DNA of 64,000 nucleotides from Collinsella sp. An268 (GCF_002159765.1 NZ_NFJH01000003.1:124001-188000), one strand, 5' to 3'; shown: positions 29,701 to 37,965, numbered from the stretch's first letter. Notes: generated by a model not told the origin, from the letters alone. Numbers and translations: made by a program.

Positions 29701-30145
29701 GCGACAAGAGGTCCGCGCGCGGCGAGTCGTAATGGGCAACGACCACCACGGGACGGTTGCGCGGCGAGGCGAGCGGGCCGGACGCCTGATGGTAGGCGAT
29801 GACGTTTTGCGAGAGCCCCGCGCCGCCCATGCGCGAGAGCGACGTCTTGCCCACGCGCTCGAGCGTAAACAGCACGCCGCCGGCAAGCGCGAGCAAAAGC
29901 CCCACCACACCGACAATCCCGCCGATGCCCATGAGCACTGCACCCACAAAGACCGCGATGCCGAGCACGGCGTTCACCATCTTCTTGGACCCGGATGCGC
30001 TGAACTCCTGCACCTCGGGCTCAAAGCCGTGCTTGCGGAAGATCTGCGCCAGATCCTCGGCGGCCAGACGCTCCTCTTCGCTGCAAGCGGGCGTGATACC
30101 CGAGCTCTGGAGCAGGTGGTTGATATAAGGGCGGACGTTTGCCAT
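26732..30145 (-). CDS. Giant M28-type metallopeptidase-like membrane protein with acidic insert
   Basis: A 1137-residue protein whose two ends together form an M28 (aminopeptidase Y/Q-like) fold. The first 245 residues contain helices at about 57-96 and 163-210 and the motif HYDSP (His138, Asp140). The last 160 residues carry the second half (DIWFVATGASEYG, INLECVG, CSHSEEDLP with His1109). Between them lie about 700 residues of low-complexity Ala/Glu/Pro sequence, with a strongly acidic Asp/Glu/Tyr block. Expected catalytic positions are altered: the bridging Asp appears as Cys222, the general-base Glu as Ser1005, and a third ligand Asp as Glu1032. It may be an inactive or changed enzyme. 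ATG 30145 has GGAG 6 nt upstream; an upstream GTG at 30178 is less likely. Confidence 0.7.
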   Translation of the reverse strand: MANVRPYINHLLQSSGITPACSEEERLAAEDLAQIFRKHGFEPEVQEFSASGSKKMVNAVLGIAVFVGAVLMGIGGIVGVVGLLLALAGGVLFTLERVGKTSLSRMGGAGLSQNVIAYHQASGPLASPRNRPVVVVAHYDSPRADLLSQMPYAAYRPIIVKALPYAMLVPAVIAIVRLLPLPGAAKVVLWILAILVALVPLASAVATILNRFVLPYTTGAVCNKSSVAAMLGVMNAVAPFRGEREFPEDVPFGKYMREQRRLAAAAARAAAEAEAARAAKRAGTVADAEVPADADAAAQPAEGAEGAAVPAPDAGEALAAAAGAAAAGAGAALAAGAAAGTAADAAEPVVDLGATQAMEMQPTGETASFAAEEEAAPAPAELIEVEEEPADEGRVAEASADASGADEVADAPEEAPADACAAEVSEDAVAEAPSAPEPVLVNAEGNYRYGVDTLRSLGMVPASCVIEYDEPEPVEPAAEPAPVVEAAPIAAEEPVSAVTPEAVENEPAPAAPTEQDDAEGGLDDEDAYAEDDDAYGDEDFAEDDYDEDDYDEDDDFDYDGEAAYDDEDYAFDYQPSAYEATGLARFGGRGGNVVETLSQVGATAARFFGEALSRGKSALSHLEGVAHDVAGRIGSSADEEAPESTVDEQMPADEVESPVTDGAGASEETAEPAVDEPTVAYAPIDDEAVAASLEKTVAGAPAPVDEVPSDGTEAPGEGDEPVADAPAGGADAAEAAADESTPAEPAVAPVAGGDVPLTGATVAFTVQPVAGTADATAVSEAQRPDETVDSLMAEINPPRPAAGRRMPLTVPDPQQPSLNQPSAASRASLFDLPDPSAPEADPFAPQSASGSGGATASRQTAQAPAPAQQSGAGRSFSVIDPAQPVAPAAPAAPAAPEPAASPFEVLSADAPAISRPQEEKRRGLFRRKKQQEPSMGEYLGLGDDFDAKSSGRDIGSWDNFENDDWKGGATGAAGVSADELRDAVTSLGDDELLGHDIWFVATGASEYGNAGIEAFLATHRDKLRGVFLINLECVGAGQIAMLSTEGDHRVLKGDKRIMNLVRKVSGAFHHEFGAVDMPYLATDAYVAMNMSLRSLTIAGVDGPCLACSHSEEDLPLSVDVDNINRVADVVTEVIRRS

Positions 30146-30372
30146 AGGGGACTCCGCATCGCTGGGTTGCAAGGCCACCCGCGCCCAAGGGCACGGGCAT
30201 GGTTCGTATATAGTCGAAAGTATACCGCGAGTTAGCCATTTCGGCAGCTATCGACCGCAAGCCACAAGGCTTGTGCAGAAGAGCCCCAGGGATGCATCGT
30301 CTACAATGGACACACAAGCGCCGCCTACGGGCGGCCCGACGGTAAACGCGCACCATGCTGAGGGGAGGACCC

Positions 30373-31434
30373 ATGACCGAACGCAGGCGCCAGCCTGATG
30401 ACGGGACGGCCGACGCGCCGCTTGACGAGACCGCTCAGCGCCTCCTCAACCTGCTGTTTATCTTCAACGCCGCCGAGCGGCCCCTCACCACCGACGAGAT
30501 CGTCTCCGATGCCGACTTGGGCTACGGGTCCCCAAACCGCGCCTCCGACCTCCGCAAATTTAGGCGCGACCGCGAGAAGCTCGCCGAGCGGGGTGTCTTT
30601 ATCGCCGAGGTCCGCGCCACCGACGCGGCCGAAACCGAGCAGAGCTCCTGGGCCATCGACCGTGCCCGCACCTTTGCGGGCGGCGGCATAGTGCGCGAGG
30701 GCGACGTGCACCTCTTGGTCAAGGCCATCGACGCCTATCTCGCCGGCCCCGCGCACCCGCTCGCCCCGCCGCTCAACGCCGTGCGCATCCGCGCGCGCGA
30801 GGAGCTCGCCCGTCTCGCAGGCGAACTCCCGCCCGAAGACCCCCAGCGCGTCGCGTCCCCTACCGCCTCGCAACAAAACCGTGCGCGCCAAAACGGCACG
30901 GCCGACGCCCTCTGGACGGCTTTCTCGCTCCGCCGCACCGTACCCCTTACGTACCGCAACGCGCGCGGCGCGAGCTCCCAGCGCACCGTGGCCGTCTACG
31001 GCATCTTTGCCCACGGTGCCACGGGCTACGTCGTGGGGCTCGACAGCGCGACACAGGCAGTGCGCACCTTTCGTATCGACCGCATCGAGCGGGTAGGCGT
31101 GCTCGGCGATTCCTACGAGGTCCCCGCCGACTTTGACGTGCGCCCCTATCTCTTCTTGCCGTTCGACTTGGGCGAAGGCGAACCCGTTGCGGCCACGTTC
31201 TCGCTGCCTGCCGAGCGCACCCGTGCCGAGCTGGCGGCGCTTACCTATGGGCGCGGGACGAGTGAGCGCGCGGGCGACGGCTCATGGCGCTGGCACATCA
31301 CCGTGCGCGACCTCAACGCAGCGGCGGCCTTCGCCCTCGAGCACGCGCGCGACGGCATGCGCCCCGTGGCGCCCGCCGCCCTAGTCGATACCTGGCGTGA
31401 CACCATCTCCAAGGCGGTGAGCGCCCATGCCTAG
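30373..31434 (+). CDS. WYL-domain regulator, PafB-like
   Basis: A 353-residue WYL-type transcription regulator. A winged HTH lies at about 25-80 (RLLNLLFIFNAAERPLTTDE, DADLGYGSPNRASDLRKFRRDREKL), followed by the WYL domain (about 175-260, RTVPLTYRNARG ... RTFRIDRIERV) and a C-terminal WCX extension. Such proteins sense nucleic acids or small ligands; in actinobacteria the PafB-PafC pair controls a DNA-damage response. RBS GGGGAGG lies before the ATG. It overlaps the next gene by 8 bp and probably forms a heterodimer with its product. Confidence 0.8.
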   Translation: MTERRRQPDDGTADAPLDETAQRLLNLLFIFNAAERPLTTDEIVSDADLGYGSPNRASDLRKFRRDREKLAERGVFIAEVRATDAAETEQSSWAIDRARTFAGGGIVREGDVHLLVKAIDAYLAGPAHPLAPPLNAVRIRAREELARLAGELPPEDPQRVASPTASQQNRARQNGTADALWTAFSLRRTVPLTYRNARGASSQRTVAVYGIFAHGATGYVVGLDSATQAVRTFRIDRIERVGVLGDSYEVPADFDVRPYLFLPFDLGEGEPVAATFSLPAERTRAELAALTYGRGTSERAGDGSWRWHITVRDLNAAAAFALEHARDGMRPVAPAALVDTWRDTISKAVSAHA

Positions 31435-32380
31435 ACCGCGCCCCTCGCGCCGCAAAAGCATCCTCACCGGTTCAGACCGCCGCGTCGAGCGGGCCATCCG
31501 CCTGCTCGAGCTCCTGTCATCGGTCGAGGGAACCATCGTGACCGCCGATGAGGCACGCACCTATCTGGAGGCCACCGACGCAGAGATCGACGAGGCCATC
31601 GCCCTTATCGCCACGCTCGCCGATCGCGAGAGCGGCGCCCGCGCCGTCATCTTCCGCGACCACGACGATATCGTGCTCGCCGGCGAGGGCTCTGAGCTCA
31701 TGCCCCTCCGACTCAGCTTGGGCGAAGGCGCCGCCCTCGCCTGCGTGATGGGCGAACTCCATTTGCCAAACGATGTGCGCGACCGGCTCTCGCGCGCTCT
31801 TCTTCCCGACGGCTGGCGCCCGGACGCGACGCCGCTCGTCGCCGGTACCGTCTCCTTTGGAGCGTGGTATCCCGCCTTGCAGCAGGCGATAGCCGAGCGG
31901 GCCCGCATCCGCATAGCCTATCGCGCGCACGGCGACACCGAGGCCCGCGAGCGCCTCGTCGACCCCCTTGCGCTCGAGGTCACCGCAGACGCCGCGTATC
32001 TTAGGGCGCGCGACGTGCTCAAGCGGGGTGAGCGCCGCTATAGGCTCGAGCGCATCGCGGCCGTTACGAACCTCGGCGCGCACACGGCAGCCGCCGCCCC
32101 GTCTGACAGCGCGGCGCACGCGGCCGTTGCCGAGAGCCTGCGTGCAACGGCGCCGTTAGTGGAGCTCGCCCTCGCCCCTGGCGCTGCCGTCCCCACATGG
32201 GACGGAATCGAAGAGATGAGTCCCGCCCCCGACGGTGCCGGCGAGACCCGCCTCAAGGTGCGCGTCGCCGCCGAGCCCTGGCTCTTCGACCACGTGCTCG
32301 CCGCAGGCGGCGCCCTCCGCATCGTCGCGCCCGCCGCCACCGTCGACGCGTTTCTCACCTACGCGGCGACGCTAACCTAG
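31427..32380 (+). CDS. WYL-domain regulator, PafC-like
   Basis: A 317-residue partner of the upstream WYL protein. It has an N-terminal HTH-like segment (about 15-75, ERAIRLLELLSSVEGTIVTADEA), a middle linker, a WYL core (RIRIAYRAHGDTEARERLVDPLALEVT ... AYLRARDVLKRGERRYRLERIAAV) and a C-terminal WCX domain. Its ATG lies inside the last codons of the first gene, so translation is coupled. The pair resembles PafB/PafC of actinobacteria, here without the proteasome-linked genes. Confidence 0.78.
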   Translation: MPRPRPSRRKSILTGSDRRVERAIRLLELLSSVEGTIVTADEARTYLEATDAEIDEAIALIATLADRESGARAVIFRDHDDIVLAGEGSELMPLRLSLGEGAALACVMGELHLPNDVRDRLSRALLPDGWRPDATPLVAGTVSFGAWYPALQQAIAERARIRIAYRAHGDTEARERLVDPLALEVTADAAYLRARDVLKRGERRYRLERIAAVTNLGAHTAAAAPSDSAAHAAVAESLRATAPLVELALAPGAAVPTWDGIEEMSPAPDGAGETRLKVRVAAEPWLFDHVLAAGGALRIVAPAATVDAFLTYAATLT

Positions 32381-32420
32381 CGCCGAGTGATGCCGCCATC
32401 CCCTCCCCGCCCATCAGCTC

Positions 32421-32481
32421 AAGGAAATCGCGCTTAGGCCCGTATTCTGCCCCCTTTTGGGGGCCTGAACGCGATTTTCTT
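32421..32481. repeat. Intergenic palindrome, copy A
   Basis: Arms AAGGAAATCGCGCTTAGG (32421-32438) and 32464-32481 pair with three mismatches or wobbles around a 25-nt C/T-rich loop that includes a CCCCCTTTTGGGGG hairpin. The arm sequence AAGGAAATCGCG recurs at 58441-58452, so this is a dispersed repeat. It lies between the WYL pair and the rplI operon terminator and has no U-run. Confidence 0.75.
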
Positions 32482-32597
32482 CACGGGTGGGACGATGAGG
32501 GCCGATTGAACGGAAGCATCAAAGGCCCGATTGGACCGCTGCGCGGGACGCCGCGCGCCCCTCCGGATCGGGGCGGCACCCGCATCCCTCAGGAGAC

Positions 32598-32634
32598 AAA
32601 AAACGGGGCCGCAGCCTCAAAGCTGCAGCCCCGC
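32598..32634 (-). terminator. Terminator of the rpsF-ssb-rpsR-rplI operon
   Basis: GC-rich hairpin of about 11 bp with one bulge (arms around 32604-32615 and 32622-32633), followed on the minus strand by GTTTTTTGTC. It lies 34 bp after the rplI stop. Confidence 0.88.
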
Positions 32635-32667
32635 TCATCACGCAGAATTGGTGCCGGTAACCTATGG

Positions 32668-33195
32668 TTACTCAGCAGCCTCCTCGGTAGCCTCGGCAAC
32701 CTCGGTCTCGGCCTCAGCCTCAACCTCGGTCTCCTCAGCGGCCTCCTCGGCGTCCACGCCCACGAGCACCGTAACGGTGGCGCGCACCTCGCGGTAGAGC
32801 GAGATGTCGACCTGGTGGGCGCCGGCGACCTTGATCGGCTTGCCGAGCTCGACGCGCTTGCGGTCGATCTCGACGTTGAGCTGATCCTTGACCGCGTCGG
32901 CGATCATGGCGGCCGTCACCGAGCCAAACAGGATGCCCTCGTCGCCCACCTTGGCGTCGACGGTGACCTGCTTGCCCTCGAGGGTCTCCTTGAGCGCGTT
33001 GGCGTCCGCCATGCGGACGGCCTCGCGCTTAGCGATGTTGTTGCGACGCTCCTCGAGCTGCTTGAGGTTGCCCTTGGTAGCCGCAACGGCGAGCTTCTTC
33101 GGGAAGAGGTAGTTCTCGGCGTAGCCCTGGGCCACGTCAATGACGTCGCCTTCGCCACCCTTGCCCTTGATCTCACCAAGAAGAATGACTTTCAT
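32668..33195 (-). CDS. rplI: 50S ribosomal protein L9
   Basis: 175 residues. The N-terminal L9 domain has the signature GEGDVIDVAQGYAENYLFPKKLA (about 13-35), then the long helix and the C-terminal RNA-binding domain (VGDEGILFGSVTAAMIADA). An extra acidic C-terminal tail of about 25 residues (EEAAEETEVEAEAE...) is longer than in most bacteria. It binds 23S rRNA near L1. RBS AAAGGAGA supports the ATG at 33195. Last gene of a four-gene operon. Confidence 0.97.
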   Translation of the reverse strand: MKVILLGEIKGKGGEGDVIDVAQGYAENYLFPKKLAVAATKGNLKQLEERRNNIAKREAVRMADANALKETLEGKQVTVDAKVGDEGILFGSVTAAMIADAVKDQLNVEIDRKRVELGKPIKVAGAHQVDISLYREVRATVTVLVGVDAEEAAEETEVEAEAETEVAEATEEAAE

Positions 33196-33219
33196 GAGAT
33201 CTCCTTTAGTCAAGCGCCA

Positions 33220-33492
33220 CTAGCCGCGACGACGCTCACCGCGGGAAGAAACCACGGGAACGGTGTACGGCAGCAGGGCCATCTCGCGGGCGCGCTTGAT
33301 GGCGTTCGCGATGTCGTGCTGATGCTGCGTGCAAGCGCCGGTGACGCGACGCGGCTTGATCTTGCCGCGGTCGGTCATGTACTTACGGAGGAGCTGAGTA
33401 TCCTTGTAGTCGATGTACTCAGTGCCCTCCTTGCAGAACTGGCAGTACTTACGACGCGGCTGACGTGCTGCAAAATCATTAGCCTTAGCCAT
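33220..33492 (-). CDS. rpsR: 30S ribosomal protein S18
   Basis: 90 residues with the S18 core ([58 protein letters not shown]). It has Cys-containing motifs (CQFC and C in TGAC) that suggest a zinc-binding form. It binds S6 in the 30S platform. The ATG at 33492 is in the family position; an in-frame extension upstream is not family-like. Confidence 0.97.
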   Translation of the reverse strand: MAKANDFAARQPRRKYCQFCKEGTEYIDYKDTQLLRKYMTDRGKIKPRRVTGACTQHQHDIANAIKRAREMALLPYTVPVVSSRGERRRG

Positions 33493-33588
33493 GTCAAAAT
33501 ACCTTTCTTCTGGCGATGCCGGGGGCACCGCCTGCGACCGAGCCGGTAGCCGGCCGCCTTACCTTACCGACATACCGTCCCGCACGTG

Positions 33589-34053
33589 CTAGAACGGAAT
33601 GTCCTCATCGTAGACATCCACCGCAGGCGGGGCCTGGACGGGTGCCTGGGGCTGCGGGGCCTGAGGCGCCGTGGCGTATCCGCCCTGCTGCGGAGCCGGG
33701 GCGTAGCCGCCCTGACCCTGCTGCTGGCCGCGGCTCATAAACTCGATCTCATCGACGATGACCTCGAGCTTGCTGCGGCGCTGGCCGTCGCGCTCCCACG
33801 AGGAGTAGCGGAGCTTCCCCTCGATGGCGACCTTCGAGCCCTTGGAGAGATAGCGGCTCACGGCCTCGGCGCGAGAACCGAACATGGTGCAGTCGACAAA
33901 GTTGGGGTAGTCCTCCCACTCGCCGGTCTGCGGGTTGCGGCGACGGTCGTTGACCGCCACGCCAAAGGACAGTACCTGCGTGCCGCCGGACGTCATGCGG
34001 ACCTCCGGGTCACGGGTGAGGTTGCCTGAGATGTTCACTCGGTTGATGCTCAT
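33589..34053 (-). CDS. ssb: Single-stranded DNA-binding protein
   Basis: 154 residues: an OB fold (about 1-110, SINRVNISGNLTRDPEVRMT ... FVDCTMFGSRAEAVSRYLSKGSKVAIEGKLRYSSW), a Gly/Gln/Pro-rich linker, and the acidic tip DEDIPF that recruits replication and repair partners. It is placed between rpsF and rpsR as in most bacteria. The family start is the ATG at 34053. A GTG two codons upstream (34059) has the better distance (6 nt) to AGAGG, so the protein may start there. Confidence 0.97.
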   Translation of the reverse strand: MSINRVNISGNLTRDPEVRMTSGGTQVLSFGVAVNDRRRNPQTGEWEDYPNFVDCTMFGSRAEAVSRYLSKGSKVAIEGKLRYSSWERDGQRRSKLEVIVDEIEFMSRGQQQGQGGYAPAPQQGGYATAPQAPQPQAPVQAPPAVDVYDEDIPF

Positions 34054-34141
34054 GTGCACTCACTACCTCTCGGTGATGGGCCGCGCCCTACGTTGCACAG
34101 CCCGGTGGCCGCGCGCGGACGCGCGACCGGTTCCAACGCAT

Positions 34142-34435
34142 TTACTCCATGTCGTCGCGACGAACGATCATGTGACGCTCCACCGCATCGGTGATGCGGA
34201 GAACGCGGTCGAGCTCGGCGATCTGCGCCGGGTCTGCGTGGAAGTTGATGAGGGTGTAATCACCTTCGGTGAGGTCGTTGATCTCGTAGGCGAGCTTGCG
34301 CTTGCCCCACTCGTCAACCTTGTCAACCGTGCCGTTGCCCTCAGCGATCGTGGTGTCGATGCGCTTCATCACCGCGAGACGAGTCTCGGGGTCGAGTGCG
34401 GGATTGACAAAAAACAGCAGTTCATAAGCCTTCAT
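34142..34435 (-). CDS. rpsF: 30S ribosomal protein S6
   Basis: 97 residues with the S6 fold (KAYELLFFVNPALDPETRLAVMKRI ... GKRKLAYEINDLTEGDYTLINFHADPAQIAELDRVLRITD). First gene of the rpsF-ssb-rpsR-rplI operon. The strong RBS GAGGAGGT supports the ATG at 34435. The operon promoter should lie in the next 300 bp, but no confident -35/-10 pair stands out. Confidence 0.97.
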   Translation of the reverse strand: MKAYELLFFVNPALDPETRLAVMKRIDTTIAEGNGTVDKVDEWGKRKLAYEINDLTEGDYTLINFHADPAQIAELDRVLRITDAVERHMIVRRDDME

Positions 34436-34872
34436 GTGGTCACCTCCTCTGGGCATAAGGCCCCGGGTCGTGAAGGTGCGCTCGGGGCAGGAAAGGACTC
34501 AGCTACTATAGCCGCTTCCTGCCGTTTTCTCAAGCTGGATGGCAACACCCTTCATGACCTCCACATCTGGTACCGGCGCGTACCGGCGCACGCCTCCTGT
34601 CGCATCCTGTTGTCGCCGCACAAACGCCTGTCTGCACGGCGGCAACTGTTGCCATAAGCATGCACCCGGCATCTCACTCACAACCAACCGGTTTCCACGC
34701 CCATCGCACGTGAGGCAGACAGATGTGTGACCGAATTTCCAAATCAGCAGGTCACACGGCGTGTGTTTCACTCGGTTGTGCACAGCCCCGTGCGGGCAGC
34801 GCCAGAACATGTTCCACAGAGAGTCCACACGAGGAGCGCCTTTGCGGCGCGGGCGCACCTTGTGCGCCGCTC
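34436..34872. other. Non-coding region upstream of rpsF
   Basis: About 440 bp without a supportable gene. Reading frames here lack ribosome sites and recognisable domains. A short direct repeat (TACCGGCGCG/TACCGGCGCA near 34570-34590) is the only pattern noticed. Confidence 0.5.
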
Positions 34873-34916
34873 TCATACACAAAGCCTCCCGCCGGCAATA
34901 ACGCCGACGGGAGGCT
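34873..34916 (-). terminator. Terminator of tRNA-Lys
   Basis: 14-bp stem with one G-U pair (arms 34883-34896 and 34903-34916) and a 6-nt loop. The minus strand continues TTTGTGTATG. It lies 15 bp after the tRNA. Confidence 0.75.
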
Positions 34917-34931
34917 CTCGTATACCTTGGG

Positions 34932-35004
34932 TGGGCCGTTAGGGGTTCGAACCCTAGACCTTGGGATTAAAAGTCCCCTGCTCTGCCAGCTGAGCTAACG
35001 GCCC
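34932..35004 (-). tRNA. tRNA-Lys (UUU)
   Basis: Complete cloverleaf: acceptor GGGCCGT/ACGGCCC, D-arm TAGCTCAGCTGGCAGAGC, anticodon loop CTTTTAA (TTT), T-arm with GGGTTCGAACCC. The following bases are CCC, so CCA is not encoded. A TACAAT box lies about 10 bp upstream. Confidence 0.95.
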
Positions 35005-35025
35005 GCGCGCATCATTGTAACACGT

Positions 35026-36306
35026 CTACTCCCAGCACCACTGCCCGTTGGTGAAAACGGGCACCTCCGTGCCGTCGGCCATGATGCCCACAATATCGAG
35101 GTCATCGGTACCGATCATAAAGTCCACGTGCGTCGTCGACGTATTGACGCCGTGCGCGGCGAGCGTCGCGGCATCCATGTCGTACCCGCCCTCGTAGCAC
35201 TCCGGGAACCCGATCCCGAGGGCCAAGTGGCAGCTCGCGTTCTCGTCGTAGAGCGTGTCGTAGAACAGGATGTCGCTCTCGCGAATCGGGGTGTTCTTGG
35301 AGATAAGGGCGACCTCGCCCAAACGGCACGAGCCCTCGTCGGTCTCGATGATCGAGCGCAGCGTCTCCAGCCCTTGCTCGGCACCGTAATCCACCACGCG
35401 GCCCGCCTCAAAGCGCAGCCAGAAGCGGTCGACCTTGTTGCCGTGATGGATGAGCGGCAGGGCGGAGTGGACGATACCGTCTGCCCGCATGCGATCGGGA
35501 GAGGTGAAGACCTCCTCGGTGGGAATGTTGGGGAAAAACACGTGCCCGTCCGGCGTCTCGCTCTTGCCGCCCGCCCACACGTGGTGGTCCGTCATGCCGA
35601 TGGTGAGGTTAGTGCCGTTGTCGGCCGTATAGCGGAGCGCGTCGAAGTGATGCTCGTTTAAGAAGCGGAGGTTCTTGTCGAACGTCGCGTCGTGGAGCTC
35701 CCAATCGCTCTCGGGGTCCCCCCCGTCGGCACGCGCCGCCGCAAGGATGGCACACCAGAGCTTGTAGATGGCAATCTCCTCGTCGAGCGCGGGGAACACG
35801 TGGCGCGCCCAAGCGGCCACGGGGGCGCCGGCGATGCACCAGGGGTTGATGTTGAAATCGAGGCCGTGGCGGAAGATCTTGCACTGGGCGTTGCGCGCCT
35901 TGGAGGCCGCCGCGGGCTTGGCCGGGTCGATGCCCTTCAGGGCCTCCGGGTCGGCTCCCTCCACAAAGATGAAGCACGCACCGGCGCGGGCAAGCGAATC
36001 GAGCTGCTCGATCTGCCACGAGGGCGTCTGCTCGAAGTAGGCGGCATCGACATGCTCGTAGGTGAGGCGCGACACCACGTCATCGTTCCAGATAACCGTC
36101 ACGTGGCCCGCGTGGGCGGCGTAGGCCTCGCGCACGAGCACGTGCACAAACGACCGCGTCTCCACCGGTGCCTGGACCACCATCTCTTGCCCGGGCGTGA
36201 CGTGCACCCCCTGCCGCACGATGAGGCGCGCATAGCGCTCGATCTTGGGCGCCAGATTGCGCATGCCCAGACGGGCGTCTTCCACGGTGAGTGCAGCTCG
36301 GATCAT
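35026..36306 (-). CDS. M29-family metalloaminopeptidase
   Basis: A 426-residue thermophilic-type (M29) aminopeptidase that releases N-terminal residues from peptides in the cytoplasm. Family landmarks are the N-terminal fold with PGQEMVVQAPVE, TIGMTDHHVWAGG, FFPNIPTEEVFTSPDRMRADG with the first metal Glu, a second Glu in GEVALIS, and the C-terminal HLALGIGFPECYEGG and THVDFMIGTDDLDIVGI with His/Asp ligands. The length is normal. The ATG at 36306 has AGGGG upstream. It is 22 bp from the tRNA-Lys gene on the same strand. Confidence 0.92.
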   Translation of the reverse strand: MIRAALTVEDARLGMRNLAPKIERYARLIVRQGVHVTPGQEMVVQAPVETRSFVHVLVREAYAAHAGHVTVIWNDDVVSRLTYEHVDAAYFEQTPSWQIEQLDSLARAGACFIFVEGADPEALKGIDPAKPAAASKARNAQCKIFRHGLDFNINPWCIAGAPVAAWARHVFPALDEEIAIYKLWCAILAAARADGGDPESDWELHDATFDKNLRFLNEHHFDALRYTADNGTNLTIGMTDHHVWAGGKSETPDGHVFFPNIPTEEVFTSPDRMRADGIVHSALPLIHHGNKVDRFWLRFEAGRVVDYGAEQGLETLRSIIETDEGSCRLGEVALISKNTPIRESDILFYDTLYDENASCHLALGIGFPECYEGGYDMDAATLAAHGVNTSTTHVDFMIGTDDLDIVGIMADGTEVPVFTNGQWCWE

Positions 36307-36409
36307 GAGGTACCCCTAACTGGCGGGATATGGGATGGACAGACACAGCAGCAGCCCCTGGCGCGCGACCGAGCGGGCGCGGCTGCCAAGGGCTGCCATG
36401 GTACACAGC

Positions 36410-37075
36410 TTAGCGACGGGAACGCTGGTTCTTCTTGGGGCGCTTCTGCGCGGGGGCGACCTTCGTGCCCGAGGAGCCGGCGCTCGGCGCCTCGGCATCG
36501 CCCTTGCCCTTTGCGTCCTTCTTGGTGGCAGCCGCTTCGAGCACCTCGACGAGCTTGCGCTCGGACATGCCCTCGACCACCGAGCGGTAGTAGTTGCGGA
36601 TGGGGCGGATCTTCACCAGGTCGAAGATGAAGGCGCCGATGATGGCGGCGTACGCGAGCACGATGCCCACGATCTCGAGCGGGTTGCCGCTCTGACCCAC
36701 GTGCGACTGCTGACCGCCCAGAAGGACGTACCAGGTCGCCACGATGGCGGCCATGCCCACACCGAGAATCACCCAGAAGATCTTACGGTACTTATTGTAG
36801 TCCTCGTCCTCCTTGAGCATGATGTTCGACGCGTCGTACAGACGGTCCTCGCGGGCGCGCTCCTCGCGCTTGCGGGCGCGCTTCTCCTCCTTGGAGAGGC
36901 CCTCGAGGCTCTCGCCGCGCTCGGCCGCCTTGCGGCGGGCCTTCGACGAGGCGGGGACGACGCGCACCGAGCCCGCCGCGGCGCGGGCGGGCTTGGCGGA
37001 ACCGGCGCCCTTGCGGGTCGCGCCGGTGTACTCCTGCTCCAGCGTGCGCTTATTGGTGGCGCTGCGCATACTCAT
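36410..37075 (-). CDS. Two-helix membrane protein with charged ends, unknown function
   Basis: 221 residues. A long, highly basic N-terminal half (Lys/Arg/Ala/Glu, including KAAERGESLEGLSKEEKRARKREERAR) precedes two membrane helices (IFWVILGVGMAAIVATWYVLL and IVGIVLAYAAIIGAFIFDLV). A region RPIRNYYRSVVEGMSERKLVEVLE follows, then a basic tail. The start at 37075 lies 2 bp beyond the purC stop, with AAGGAG before that stop, so translation is coupled to purC. It resembles actinobacterial conserved membrane proteins, but I cannot name a family. Confidence 0.65.
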   Translation of the reverse strand: MSMRSATNKRTLEQEYTGATRKGAGSAKPARAAAGSVRVVPASSKARRKAAERGESLEGLSKEEKRARKREERAREDRLYDASNIMLKEDEDYNKYRKIFWVILGVGMAAIVATWYVLLGGQQSHVGQSGNPLEIVGIVLAYAAIIGAFIFDLVKIRPIRNYYRSVVEGMSERKLVEVLEAAATKKDAKGKGDAEAPSAGSSGTKVAPAQKRPKKNQRSRR

Positions 37076-37077
37076 GG

Positions 37078-37965
37078 TTACTGGTTCTCCTTCATGCTCA
37101 CAAAATCGGCGCCGGTGATGATCTGGTACGCCTCGCGGTAGCGCGCCGACGTGCCCTCGACGACCTCGGCGGGAAGGTGCGGCGGCTCGCCGGTCATATC
37201 CCAGTTGGCGCGCAGCCAGTCGCGCACGTACTGCTTGTCGTAGCTCGGCTGGACCTTGCCCTCCTCGTAGGAGGCGGCGGGCCAGAAACGGCTCGAGTCG
37301 GGGGTGAGGCACTCGTCGATGAGCGTCACGCGACCGTCGATAATGCCAAACTCAAACTTGGTGTCGGCGATGATGATGCCGCGGGTCGCCGCGTACTCGG
37401 CCGCGGCGGTGTAGATCTTGAGCGACAGGTCGCGCAGCTGCTCGGCGATGTCGGCGCCCACGATCTCGACCGTGCGATCGAACGAGATGTTCTCGTCGTG
37501 GTCGCCGATGGCCGCCTTGGTGGACGGCGTGAAGAGCGGCTCGGGGAGCTTGGACGCCTCGGTCAGGCCCTGGGGCAGCTTGATGCCGCAGACGGTGCCG
37601 TCCTCGTCATAGGTCTTCTTGCCCGAACCGGTGAGGTAACCGCGGACGATGCACTCGATGGGCAGCGTCTCGGCGCGGCGCACGAGCATGGCGCGACCGG
37701 CGAGGTAATCGCGGTACTCCGCAAACTCCGCCGGAAAGGCGTCCACGTCGATGGAGACGAGATGGTTGGGCACGAGCTCGGCAAACTTGTTGAACCAAAA
37801 CGCCGAGATGCGGTTCAGGACCTCGCCCTTGAACGGGATCTCATCGGGCAGGATGAAGTCGTACGCCGAGATACGGTCGGTTGCCACCATGAGCAGGTTG
37901 TCGCCTGCCTGGTAGATGTCGCGGACCTTGCCGCGCGAATCGGGACGGCGCTCAAGCGTAGTCAC
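37078..37965 (-). CDS. purC: Phosphoribosylaminoimidazole-succinocarboxamide synthase
   Basis: 295 residues of SAICAR synthetase, which joins CAIR and aspartate in purine synthesis. Signatures are RGKVRDIYQ (11-19), ATDRISAYDF, the family motif near LPIECIVRGYLTGSGKK, and IIADTKFEFG followed by IDECLTPDSSRFWP. The length is of the long (yeast/plant-like) type. It starts with GTG, with AAGGAG upstream. The next purine gene in the window (purB) is 12 kb away. Confidence 0.95.
   Translation of the reverse strand: MTTLERRPDSRGKVRDIYQAGDNLLMVATDRISAYDFILPDEIPFKGEVLNRISAFWFNKFAELVPNHLVSIDVDAFPAEFAEYRDYLAGRAMLVRRAETLPIECIVRGYLTGSGKKTYDEDGTVCGIKLPQGLTEASKLPEPLFTPSTKAAIGDHDENISFDRTVEIVGADIAEQLRDLSLKIYTAAAEYAATRGIIIADTKFEFGIIDGRVTLIDECLTPDSSRFWPAASYEEGKVQPSYDKQYVRDWLRANWDMTGEPPHLPAEVVEGTSARYREAYQIITGADFVSMKENQ

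Noticed and set aside
34700-34840. Possible DnaA boxes / replication origin near the rpsF operon
   Set aside because: Only loose matches to the TTATCCACA consensus with two or more mismatches, and no dnaA or dnaN gene nearby.
34499-34882. 127-codon reading frame on the minus strand upstream of rpsF
   Set aside because: No RBS, no recognisable domain, odd residue composition; it lies in a promoter region and overlaps the area before a tRNA terminator.
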